Assembly: GCA_027313705.1 (NCBI GenBank)
Contig: DAHVDE010000050.1
Location: forward strand, 1 to 64,000
Source: Actinomycetota bacterium
GTDB lineage: Bacteria > Actinomycetota > Actinomycetes > Streptosporangiales > Streptosporangiaceae
Direction: 5' to 3'
Length of the DNA stretch: 64,000 nt
Shown here piece after piece: positions 26,520 to 33,362 of the stretch. The notes under the pieces are model-generated. The model searched no databases. It was not told where the DNA came from and saw only the letters and a list, made by a program, of their open reading frames with translations. The position numbers and the translations under genes were made by a program. Positions within the stretch are counted from its first letter, which is position 1, and every line of letters begins with the position of its first letter.

Positions 26520-28418
26520 ATGACCACGATCACCAGCGGCGACATCGCGGAAGCTGTTGCCGAGCTGTCGGCAGCGTCGGCCATGCCCGAGTCGGATATC
26601 TGGGCCGAGGTCGGCCGCTGCTGTCCCGAGTGCCAGGCCGGGGCTATCGCCGGGATCGCGGGTCGGCTCGGCCTGACATCGGCACCCGATGCAGGCCAGG
26701 CTGTGATCATCCCGAGCACGTCGAGCGATTACGTCGAGCTGGGCCGGGCCGCCAGCGGGGTGCGGTTCAGGAAGCAGATTCTGTCGGTCGGCCCCGGCCA
26801 GACCCTGATACATCCCAAGACCGGCCAGCGCCTGACGCTGGATGACGACTGGTACGCGCAGCTTGAGCGCAATTTCCGTGACAAGGTGTGCGATCTGGTG
26901 CAGTTTCCGATGGCCGACGCCCGCAATCAGCACACCGAGGACCCGCTGCGGAACGGGGGCCAAGTCGTTGACCTTGAGCGCCGGGGGACCAAGGTCTACG
27001 CGGTGATCGAGGCACGCAAGCCCGAGGTCATCGAGGGCCTGCGGAACGGCACGATCCTCGGCGCGTCAGCGTTCCTCAACCTTAACTACACCAACACCAA
27101 GGATGGCCGGAAGGTCGGCCCCACCTTGCTCCATGTGGCGGGGACCAACAGGCCGTACCTCACCGACCTGGAGCCGTACCAGGAGATTGCCGCCAGCGCC
27201 TCGCCCGGCCGCGAGGTGCTGATGCTTACCGCCGCCGCACCGGCCGCCGCCGCACGCAGGGAGTACACCCGGATGAGCCAGACAGCAGAGATTACCTGGG
27301 ACGACCTGGATGCCCGGATCGCGCGGCTCGCCGGGCTGACCGGCTACGCAGGCGAAGCAACCGGCCTGACCAGCACGGACACCGACGTAGCCCGCTACCT
27401 CGCGATGTGCGGCCAGCCCGCGCGGGTGGCCGACCTGCGCCCCGCCTCGCCTGTTGCCGACATCCGCAACGCCGTCGAGGAACTGGCCGACCGGCGCGGC
27501 TACGACCGCAGCGCGTTCGGCCTCAGCCGCGCGCTGGACGAGCTGATCAACGCCAAGGCCGCGACCCTGCCCCTGGACCTCGGTGACGAGCTGAAGATGG
27601 CCATGAACGAAGCCGATGACCTCGCGCTCGCGGGCGGCTACGCGCTGCCGGACTACGGCGACAAGCCCAAGCTCCCGTGCGACTCGCCCGAACTGGTGCG
27701 GTCGAGCTGGACCGCGCTGCACCGGTACTACAAGCACCGGCTGTCGGCGGCCGACTTTGCCGACGCCAGGGCCGGGCTGCTCGACGCGGCGGCCTGGTTC
27801 GGGTTCGCCCTGGACGACTCCACCACCGGCAGCCCCGGCCCGGATGGCACGCCCGCCGTCGCCGCGAGCTTCGCGCAGATGCCCTTGTCCTCAGCCGCCG
27901 ACGAGGTTGACCGCTACCTCGCCATGACCGGCCAGCCCGTGCCCCGGCGGTCCCTGAGCAGCCCGGCCGATCTGAGGCTGGCCGGAGCGGCGGGTGGCGA
28001 CGCCTCGCCCTACGTGCCGGACTGGACCAGCCAGGCCGACGTGAACGAGGCCGCCCGCATCGCCCAGCGCCAGGCCCGTACCGGCTACTTCGGCAGGAAG
28101 CCCGGCCGGGTCAAGGGCCAGACCGTCACGCACGATTTCAGCGACCAGGACGACCCCACAGCAACCGACAATCCCTCGCGCGGCGGCGACGTGCACCCCG
28201 AGGTCGCCCGTCTCATGGCCGACCACAACGGCGGCCCGCTCGGCCAGATCTTCGGCGGCGAGCATCCCCGGACCGGCAATCGCAAGATCACGCCCAAGGT
28301 CCGCAGCCGCAGCAAGGTCAGCCCCGCCTGCGGCAGCAGCGTGCTGGCCGCGATGAGCATCCCGTCCGCGCCGCCCGGTCTCAGCGCCAGCGCTTACAGC
28401 CCTTACCTGGGGCTTTAG
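26520..28418 (+). CDS. Phage capsid-maturation-protease-like protein
   Basis: A 632-residue protein, ATG 26520. The N-terminal part (about 65-210) carries VRFRKQILSVGPGQ, QFPMADARNQHTEDPLRNGG, VYAVIEARKPEVIEGLRNG and LLHVAGTNRPYLTDLEPY, the arrangement of phage prohead proteases of the Mu gpI type found in actinophages. The rest is helical and may act as a scaffold, with the motif RYLAMxGQPxxR occurring twice (about 310 and 460). In a normal phage it would sit between portal and capsid genes, but neither is here. Function is inferred from resemblance only. Confidence 0.6.
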   Translation: MTTITSGDIAEAVAELSAASAMPESDIWAEVGRCCPECQAGAIAGIAGRLGLTSAPDAGQAVIIPSTSSDYVELGRAASGVRFRKQILSVGPGQTLIHPKTGQRLTLDDDWYAQLERNFRDKVCDLVQFPMADARNQHTEDPLRNGGQVVDLERRGTKVYAVIEARKPEVIEGLRNGTILGASAFLNLNYTNTKDGRKVGPTLLHVAGTNRPYLTDLEPYQEIAASASPGREVLMLTAAAPAAAARREYTRMSQTAEITWDDLDARIARLAGLTGYAGEATGLTSTDTDVARYLAMCGQPARVADLRPASPVADIRNAVEELADRRGYDRSAFGLSRALDELINAKAATLPLDLGDELKMAMNEADDLALAGGYALPDYGDKPKLPCDSPELVRSSWTALHRYYKHRLSAADFADARAGLLDAAAWFGFALDDSTTGSPGPDGTPAVAASFAQMPLSSAADEVDRYLAMTGQPVPRRSLSSPADLRLAGAAGGDASPYVPDWTSQADVNEAARIAQRQARTGYFGRKPGRVKGQTVTHDFSDQDDPTATDNPSRGGDVHPEVARLMADHNGGPLGQIFGGEHPRTGNRKITPKVRSRSKVSPACGSSVLAAMSIPSAPPGLSASAYSPYLGL

Positions 28419-28646
28419 CGGAGACGGAAGCCGGTTGCCTACGCGCGGGATTCGTTGCCCTATGCGGGCAGTTCGGCATGCTGCTGCGGCGATTTTGCGC
28501 GGCACGGGAGGCGAGATTAGACTGCCGAGTCCCAGGCAACGGCACAGCCATGCTCATGGGCTTACACGGCGTGTACAGTCGTGCACCGCAGTGATCTAGG
28601 CGCATGCGAGGACGTGTGCGTACACTCAGATGACGGAACGCTATTT
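28419..28646. other. Gap without a gene
   Basis: 228 bp between the protease-like gene and the HicA-like gene. I see no coding frame with family resemblance. It probably holds the promoter of the HicA-like pair. Confidence 0.5.
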
Positions 28647-28853
28647 ATGAGCAGACCGAGACACCAAGTCAAGGAGCTAGAGGCCCTCCTCACGGAGGCG
28701 GAAGGCAAGGGCTGGCGAGTTGACAAGAAGGCAGCGTATTACCGCATGCGCTGTCCGTGCGGCAAGCACATGACCTGGGTACACCTCACGCCATCGAACC
28801 CAAGGTACGAGCAAGAGAAGCGGCAGAAGCTTCAGGGCACGGGATGCTGGTAA
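28647..28853 (+). CDS. HicA-like small protein
   Basis: A 68-residue protein, ATG 28647. The pattern KELEALLTEAEGKGW, then RMRCPCGKHMTWVHLTPS, then a short helix, fits the double-stranded-RNA-binding fold of HicA mRNA interferases, although with a Cys-Pro-Cys insertion rather than the usual Gly-Ser-His. It is followed 13 bp later by the partner gene. A toxin role is inferred, not shown. Confidence 0.5.
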   Translation: MSRPRHQVKELEALLTEAEGKGWRVDKKAAYYRMRCPCGKHMTWVHLTPSNPRYEQEKRQKLQGTGCW

Positions 28854-28866
28854 GGGAGGCGCGACG

Positions 28867-29223
28867 ATGAAGTACTGGGTGAACATCCCGGTCCAGGTGG
28901 TTGGATACCAGGGTGATCTGGGCGATAACATCGACCTCGTGGTCGAGCAACTCGCCAAGCTGGACGCGTGCAACGACGCGCTGCTGGATTACTCGGCTGA
29001 GTCCGACGCTACCGATGACACCGCCGAGTTCGGGGTAACCGTCGAGGCGTCCGGCCTTGAGGACGCGCTGAGGACCGGCCTTAGCTGCATCAGGTCCGCG
29101 ATCCACGCGACCGGCGCGGCAACGCCTGACTGGGACGACAAGGCCGCTCTTGGCGAAGGTGTGGTCATCTACCAGATAGACGCCGACGAGAGCGTCGAAG
29201 TGCGCCCGCTCGTCAGCGCCTGA
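28867..29223 (+). CDS. Partner of HicA-like protein, possible antitoxin
   Basis: A 118-residue acidic protein, ATG 28867. Beta-alpha units MKYWVNIPVQVVGY, TAEFGVTVEASGLEDALRTG and VVIYQIDADESVEV resemble a ferredoxin-like or HicB-type partially degraded-RNase-H core. The close spacing to the HicA-like gene supports a pair. No separate DNA-binding domain is seen. Confidence 0.45.
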   Translation: MKYWVNIPVQVVGYQGDLGDNIDLVVEQLAKLDACNDALLDYSAESDATDDTAEFGVTVEASGLEDALRTGLSCIRSAIHATGAATPDWDDKAALGEGVVIYQIDADESVEVRPLVSA

Positions 29224-29244
29224 TCTAGGTCTGTACCGGGCCTG

Positions 29245-29493
29245 CTAGGCGCGGCGCTCAAGCTCCAGGGCTCGCATCCGCTCATCGAGTTCGGCGGGAT
29301 CGCGGGAGGCGATCAGGATTGACCGCCCGTCACGGGTGGCGAACCGGCTCCAGGCCCAGAGCAGCCGCGAGTAGCTTCCGTACATCACTAACCAGCCGGG
29401 ATTGCGGACCTCAAGAACCTCGGCGGCACGCCGTTTGGCCGGATCGTATGGCCTTCCCTCGGTACCGGATTCCGGCCAGTTCTCGCCCGGCAC
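29245..29493 (-). CDS. Short actinobacterial protein (WLVMYGSYSR family)
   Basis: An 82-residue protein, GTG 29493; the recognisable core is PGWLVMYGSYSRLLWAWSRF, followed by a strand and a helix. Similar small proteins flank XRE-type regulators in many actinobacterial mobile elements. The start overlaps the upstream gene by about 106 bp; a later start near 29430 would avoid this. Function unknown. Confidence 0.5.
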   Translation of the reverse strand: MPGENWPESGTEGRPYDPAKRRAAEVLEVRNPGWLVMYGSYSRLLWAWSRFATRDGRSILIASRDPAELDERMRALELERRA

Positions 29494-29783
29494 CCGGCCG
29501 CCGTTATGGTCTCATCAGCGACCGCTAGGACACGGGCGATGATGTCGGCTGCCCCTGGCACGTCGGCCTGCGGGCCGATCTGGTCGAGCCACGGCCACCA
29601 GAAGGCCCCCGCATGGCTGATGATCGTTTCAGTCAGTACCGACGCGGCCGGGTTAGTGACCTTCAGCCGTGGCGGCCCGGTTAGCGGCTCTATCAGCTTG
29701 GTTCTGTAGCCGCGCTCTTGCAGGCAGTCAGCAAGCTCCGTCGCCGCGTCTGCCGCATTTCCGTCGTGCACCATGTGCGTCAC
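29388..29783 (-). CDS. Unknown helical protein
   Basis: A 131-residue protein, ATG 29783, starting MTHMVHDGNAADAATELADC. It has an N-terminal beta-alpha-beta region (GYRTKLIEPLTGPPRLKVTN) and a tryptophan-rich centre AGAFWWPWLDQIGPQADV. This type of protein is the usual partner of the short WLVMYGSYSR protein next to XRE regulators in actinobacteria. Function unknown. Confidence 0.5.
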   Translation of the reverse strand: MTHMVHDGNAADAATELADCLQERGYRTKLIEPLTGPPRLKVTNPAASVLTETIISHAGAFWWPWLDQIGPQADVPGAADIIARVLAVADETITAAGCRARTGRNPVPREGHTIRPNGVPPRFLRSAIPAG

Positions 29784-29851
29784 TGTGCGCTCGCACCCGT
29801 TACCGTGGGACTGTTGATTAACCGCCTATCAACACTGGTCAACCTTCGCGA

Positions 29852-30963
29852 TTGGTGCACGCGGAATGGACTTCGGCTCGCTGCTGTCCGCCCTCAGCGC
29901 AGATTGCCCGCAGGCTCGATGAAGTCCTCGGCGCTGGCGGCGAACTGGCTGATCTGGCCTCGCTGGCTCCTGACCCCGGCCCGGCCTTCGATGACGAACT
30001 GGGTGCCATCGAGGCGGCCCGGAGGGCGGGAGCTACCGAGGTCGGCGCGAAGGTCGTGGAGCGCCTGGAGCATGCGGTTGACACCCTCGCGATGGCTTAT
30101 CCATCGTCGCCCCCGGCCAAGCTGCTGAGCCGGACGGGCGCTTACCTCGCGTATGCGACCGGGCTCCTGGGCCGGAAGATGACGCTCTCGGAGCACCGCA
30201 GGCTGCTCGTGACCTCGGGCTGGCTGTCACTGCTGGCGGCTACCAGCCTGATTGACGTTCGCCGTTATGAGGCTGCTGACGCCCACCTCCAGACGGCCAT
30301 GCAGATGGCGGGCGAGGCCGGGCACCCGGAACTGGGCGCCTGGTGCCTGGAGACCCGCGCATGGAAGGCACTCAGCGATGGCGACTACGCGCGGGCGGCC
30401 TCCCTTGCTCGCGGCGCGCAGTCACTCGCCCGCGCGACTCTAGCGCGCTGATCCAGTCCACCGCGCAGGAAGGCCGGGCCTGGGCGCGGCTGGGCGCTGC
30501 CAGCGACACCTACGACGCCCTGGCCCGCGTCGAGGCGCTCGTGTCGCCTCTCCCTGTGCCCGACCATCCGGAGCATCACTACAGGTACGACCCCGCCAAG
30601 GCAGAGGCATACGTCGCGACCACGCTCTCATGGCTCGGCGATCCGGCCGCAGTAGATATCGCCCGGTCAGTCCTCGCCACGATGGAATCACCGGCCGACC
30701 CCCGGCCGAGACGGGCCGTGGCCGCCCGGATCGACCTCGCCCTTGCGCTCGCCGGGGCCGGAAAGCCCGACGAGGCCGCCGGGATCACCCTTGAGGCGAT
30801 CACGTCGCCGTACCTCGTCCCGTCGAACTATTGGCGGGCTGACGAGGTCATCGCTGCCGTGGAGCCCAGCGACCCTGAGGGCTCTCACATTCTCCGCGAG
30901 GCGATCATGGCTCGGCGGAAGGCACAGCCCGCCAAAGATGCACCCCGCAGCCCGGAAGGCTAG
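29852..30963 (+). pseudogene. XRE-family regulator lacking HTH, frameshifted
   Basis: Two frames together encode the C-terminal TPR-like part of an actinobacterial XRE regulator. The first (about 29895-30430) starts at AQIARRLDEVLGAGGELADL, normally the linker just after the HTH. The second (about 30440-30963) continues SSALIQSTAQEGRAWARLG. Joining them needs one extra C in the CCC run at about 30429-30433. Upstream, MDFGSLLSALSA is in another frame, and the whole HTH region seems deleted. So a regulator is broken at two places. A full-length homologue would be about 400 residues. Confidence 0.75.
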
Positions 30964-31006
30964 CGGGGTGCATCGCGCTGGTGCGCGCGGAGAGAGGCTA
31001 CCTTGG

Positions 31007-31783
31007 CTAGCTCACCGGCTGGACGGTCCTGATTCCGCCCCTGAGCCGCTGAGCTGTGCTGACCGAGCAGTCCAGCCGACGCGCCAGCTCGGTGGTCCCG
31101 ATTTCTGGCTCAGCGCTGAGTATGGTCAGCGCCTCGGCCTCCCGCGCTGCCCGCGCCGCCTGCCGCTGCGGCAGCGAGCCGCCGCGCCGTGACCGGCTCG
31201 CGTGCCGCCGTCCAGGCCGTTGCGGTGACCGGGCCGGGCCATGGGCAATGACCGGCTCAGCAGTGATCGCGCTGACCGGCACCGCGTTCGCCGTGACCGA
31301 CATCGCGATGGTCTCGGTGACTGGTTCAGATGTCGTGTCCGATGGCGCGTCCGATGCCCGCAGTAGGTGAGTCAGTCCGGTAGCTAGCCCGAGGGTCGCG
31401 ACCGGCAGGCACGACACGAGCACGACGACCGGCCACGGTGCCCGGCTCGCGTGCGCCGCCGCCAGCAGGTGATAGATGACCTGCCCGGTCATCCCGAGCG
31501 ACAGCGCCCCGATGGCCGACCGGCGGGCGAAGCACTTCGCTCGCGCAGGCACGCCGGGCACCAGCCAGGCACCGAGCGCGTAGGCCCCGTATGCCTCGAC
31601 GCCGACCGGCAGCGTGATCGCGGTGTTCAGCCTGAACGAGCCCGCGATGCCCGGAAGCGGGTGGATGACGCCGAAGCCGCACAGCTCCCCGAGCCCGACC
31701 CACCCCGACCAGACCGCGACCGCTGCGGGCGCGGCAATCAGGAACAACGGCCAGGCACGGAACTGCCGCCCGTGGCCGCTCAC
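31007..31783 (-). CDS. DUF2637 membrane protein with C-terminal HTH
   Basis: A 258-residue protein. Four membrane helices (about 8-130) belong to DUF2637, a family common on actinobacterial integrative elements and plasmids (Spd-like). The C-terminal 45 residues form an HTH (ILSAEPEIGTTELARRLDCSVSTAQRLRGG). GTG 31783 is the start: it overlaps the TGA of the upstream gene (GTGA), while the longer frame adds junk. It is in an operon with the integrase. Confidence 0.8.
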   Translation of the reverse strand: MSGHGRQFRAWPLFLIAAPAAVAVWSGWVGLGELCGFGVIHPLPGIAGSFRLNTAITLPVGVEAYGAYALGAWLVPGVPARAKCFARRSAIGALSLGMTGQVIYHLLAAAHASRAPWPVVVLVSCLPVATLGLATGLTHLLRASDAPSDTTSEPVTETIAMSVTANAVPVSAITAEPVIAHGPARSPQRPGRRHASRSRRGGSLPQRQAARAAREAEALTILSAEPEIGTTELARRLDCSVSTAQRLRGGIRTVQPVS

Positions 31784-32124
31784 CTGGCACCCGCCGCCGC
31801 GCGGGTGATCAGCCCGGCAAGGACCGCGCAGACCTCGGGCTCCCACCCGGACATCCACTGAATGATGCGGTGATCGTAAGCGCCCAGCTCGACCCCGGCG
31901 GCCGAGCACGCTTCATCGAGCATCCGGTGCAGGTGCGGGGCCATCTTGCCGGGGCCAGGATCGGCACGCCACGCCTTCCAGGCCGCCCGCGCCCTGTCGC
32001 TGTCGCGGGCTTGCTCGCGGGTCTCGTAAGGGCCGCTGCCCAGCGGGCACGACTCGCCCGGCTCCAGCCAGTGCATCCCCTGGCCGTCAAGATCAGCGTG
32101 CGCGCACAGCCTGCGGGCGGTCAT
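31780..32124 (-). CDS. Unknown 114-residue protein
   Basis: ATG 32124, overlapping the integrase stop (ATGA). Starts MTARRLCAHADLDGQGMHWL, then LGSGPYETREQARDSDRARAAWKAW and a helical end. Two cysteines and two histidines near the N-terminus might hold a metal. Small proteins in this position act as excisionase partners in some elements, but I see no clear HTH, so no assignment. Confidence 0.5.
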   Translation of the reverse strand: MTARRLCAHADLDGQGMHWLEPGESCPLGSGPYETREQARDSDRARAAWKAWRADPGPGKMAPHLHRMLDEACSAAGVELGAYDHRIIQWMSGWEPEVCAVLAGLITRAAAGAR

Positions 32125-33128
32125 GACGACATCACCAGCCGCACGGCTGACCGGGCCTTTCCTGCGGCTAGTGCCCGCTCGGTGGCCAGCGCAGCTCCGT
32201 AGCGGCTGATCTGGGCAGTCGTCGTCCACCCGGCCAGCGTCATCAGGTCGTGCTCGGCCACCCCGTCAGCGAGATTGGAGTGCGCCCAGGCGTGCCGCAT
32301 GATGTGAGGCCGCAGCCCCGGTACTCCCGCCTGCTTCCCGCGTCGCTTGAGCATGTACCCGATGGCCGACGCCGTGAGCCGCCTTCCGTTGCCGGTAGTG
32401 AACAGCGGCTCGTCCGGCCCGGCGGCCGGGCGCTTTCGCAGCATCTTGTTCACCGCCACGGCGGTGTCCGGGCCGAAGGTCGTGATCCTCGGCTTGCCGC
32501 CCTTCCCGCGCTGGATGACCACCTGATTGGCCTTGAGGGGCATGACATCCGCGATGTTCAGGGCGACCAGCTCGGAGCGCCGCATGCCCGAGTCCATGAA
32601 CATCAGGACGATAGCGCGGTCACGCAGGGCCAGGAAGCCGCTGCCGTCGCACGCGGCGAGCACTGACTTGAGCTGAGCGGCGGTCAGGACGGGCGGGGGC
32701 GTCACTATGTCGGGTGGCCTCGGGATCGAGGCGAGCGGGCTAGCCTGGCCGGTTTCCGCGCACGCGCACTGCCAGAAGACCTTGAGGTCGTTGTAGTGCG
32801 TGCGCGGCCCCGAGCCCTTCCGGACCTGGTAGACGTGCATGAAGTAACGCTTCATGTGCACGGAGGTCACTTCGGCGGGGGACTCGATGCCCTCGTGCTC
32901 AGCTAGCCACTCCGACAGGGCACGCACCGCTGAGCGGCGATTGGCAATCGACTTGAGATCATGACCAGCGGCATTCGCGGTCAGGGCAAAATCCTGAAAG
33001 CTCTCTTCCCAGGCGGGAAGCAGTTCGTACACAGCACCACGGTTTTCCGCTAGTCGGAAACCTCCGTGGGGATAACTCGCTCGTTTGCCAGTGTACTGGC
33101 CGTTCTGGTTTGAGTGAACTTGACCCAT
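32121..33128 (-). CDS. int: Tyrosine site-specific integrase
   Basis: A 335-residue intact tyrosine recombinase. The SAM-like core-binding domain is about 35-135 and the catalytic domain about 150-330. Catalytic residues: Arg183 (GMRRSEL), Lys209/212 region (RGKGGK), His275-x-x-Arg278 (RPHIMRH), Trp301 in LAGWTT in place of the last His, and nucleophile Tyr310 (SRYG). It starts 59 bp from attR. It is expected to catalyse integration between attP and the 20-bp core in the riboswitch leader. Confidence 0.93.
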   Translation of the reverse strand: MGQVHSNQNGQYTGKRASYPHGGFRLAENRGAVYELLPAWEESFQDFALTANAAGHDLKSIANRRSAVRALSEWLAEHEGIESPAEVTSVHMKRYFMHVYQVRKGSGPRTHYNDLKVFWQCACAETGQASPLASIPRPPDIVTPPPVLTAAQLKSVLAACDGSGFLALRDRAIVLMFMDSGMRRSELVALNIADVMPLKANQVVIQRGKGGKPRITTFGPDTAVAVNKMLRKRPAAGPDEPLFTTGNGRRLTASAIGYMLKRRGKQAGVPGLRPHIMRHAWAHSNLADGVAEHDLMTLAGWTTTAQISRYGAALATERALAAGKARSAVRLVMSS

Positions 33129-33181
33129 TTACGGGCGCTCCGTTCGGAGTCTGCCCAGGTCAGGTGCTATTTCACCCAACA

Positions 33182-33202
33182 GCTCATCCCCTCTGGATGA
33201 GC
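33182..33202. repeat. Perfect dyad across attR
   Basis: GCTCATCC (33182-33189) and GGATGAGC (33195-33202) are perfect 8-bp inverted arms around a 5-bp centre CCTCT. The right arm belongs to the 20-bp direct repeat, the left arm comes from the element. Such a dyad is what paired integrase core-binding sites look like. Confidence 0.75.
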
Positions 33203-33207
33203 AATAT
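33188..33207. repeat. attR, 20-bp direct repeat
   Basis: CCCCTCTGGATGAGCAATAT, identical to the left copy at 21370-21389. Chromosomal sequence leading to otsA follows immediately. Confidence 0.9.
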
Positions 33208-33362
33208 GAAGTTGTATCGAGCGAGTGCCAATCCCCCCGCTCACGGACACAGTAACACGGCCAAGAAGACGAGGCGATCGAGGTACGAGCCGCCCGGTCG
33301 GGCGCGCCGGCACGCCGGTCCTGAAGGGGCGCACTCAAAGCCAGCCCTGTTAACCTCACTCG
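33208..33362. promoter_or_regulatory. Chromosomal region cut off from the riboswitch gene
   Basis: 155 bp of chromosome between attR and otsA. In the empty site it would lie directly upstream of the riboswitch, so it should hold the ancestral promoter of the thrC-like gene on the minus strand. A weak candidate is TTGGCA with CATATT 17 bp later, the second box overlapping the att repeat. It also carries the otsA promoter on the plus strand. Confidence 0.4.

Larger units (their letters stand above)
21370..33207. mobile_element. 11.8-kb integrative element inserted at the SAM riboswitch
   Basis: Bounded by identical 20-bp direct repeats at 21370-21389 and 33188-33207. It encodes a tyrosine integrase next to the right end, a DUF2637 protein, an HNH protein, a winged-helix Rep-like protein with internal iterons, zinc-ribbon proteins, a phage protease-like protein and a HicA-like pair. 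It has no detectable terminase, portal, capsid, tail or FtsK-type translocase. All flanking genes are ordinary chromosome. It may be a phage satellite, a decayed prophage or a small integrative plasmid. Confidence 0.88.

Noticed and set aside
21370-33207. Complete prophage or conjugative AICE
   Set aside because: No terminase, portal, capsid, tail or FtsK/TraB-like gene could be found in either strand.
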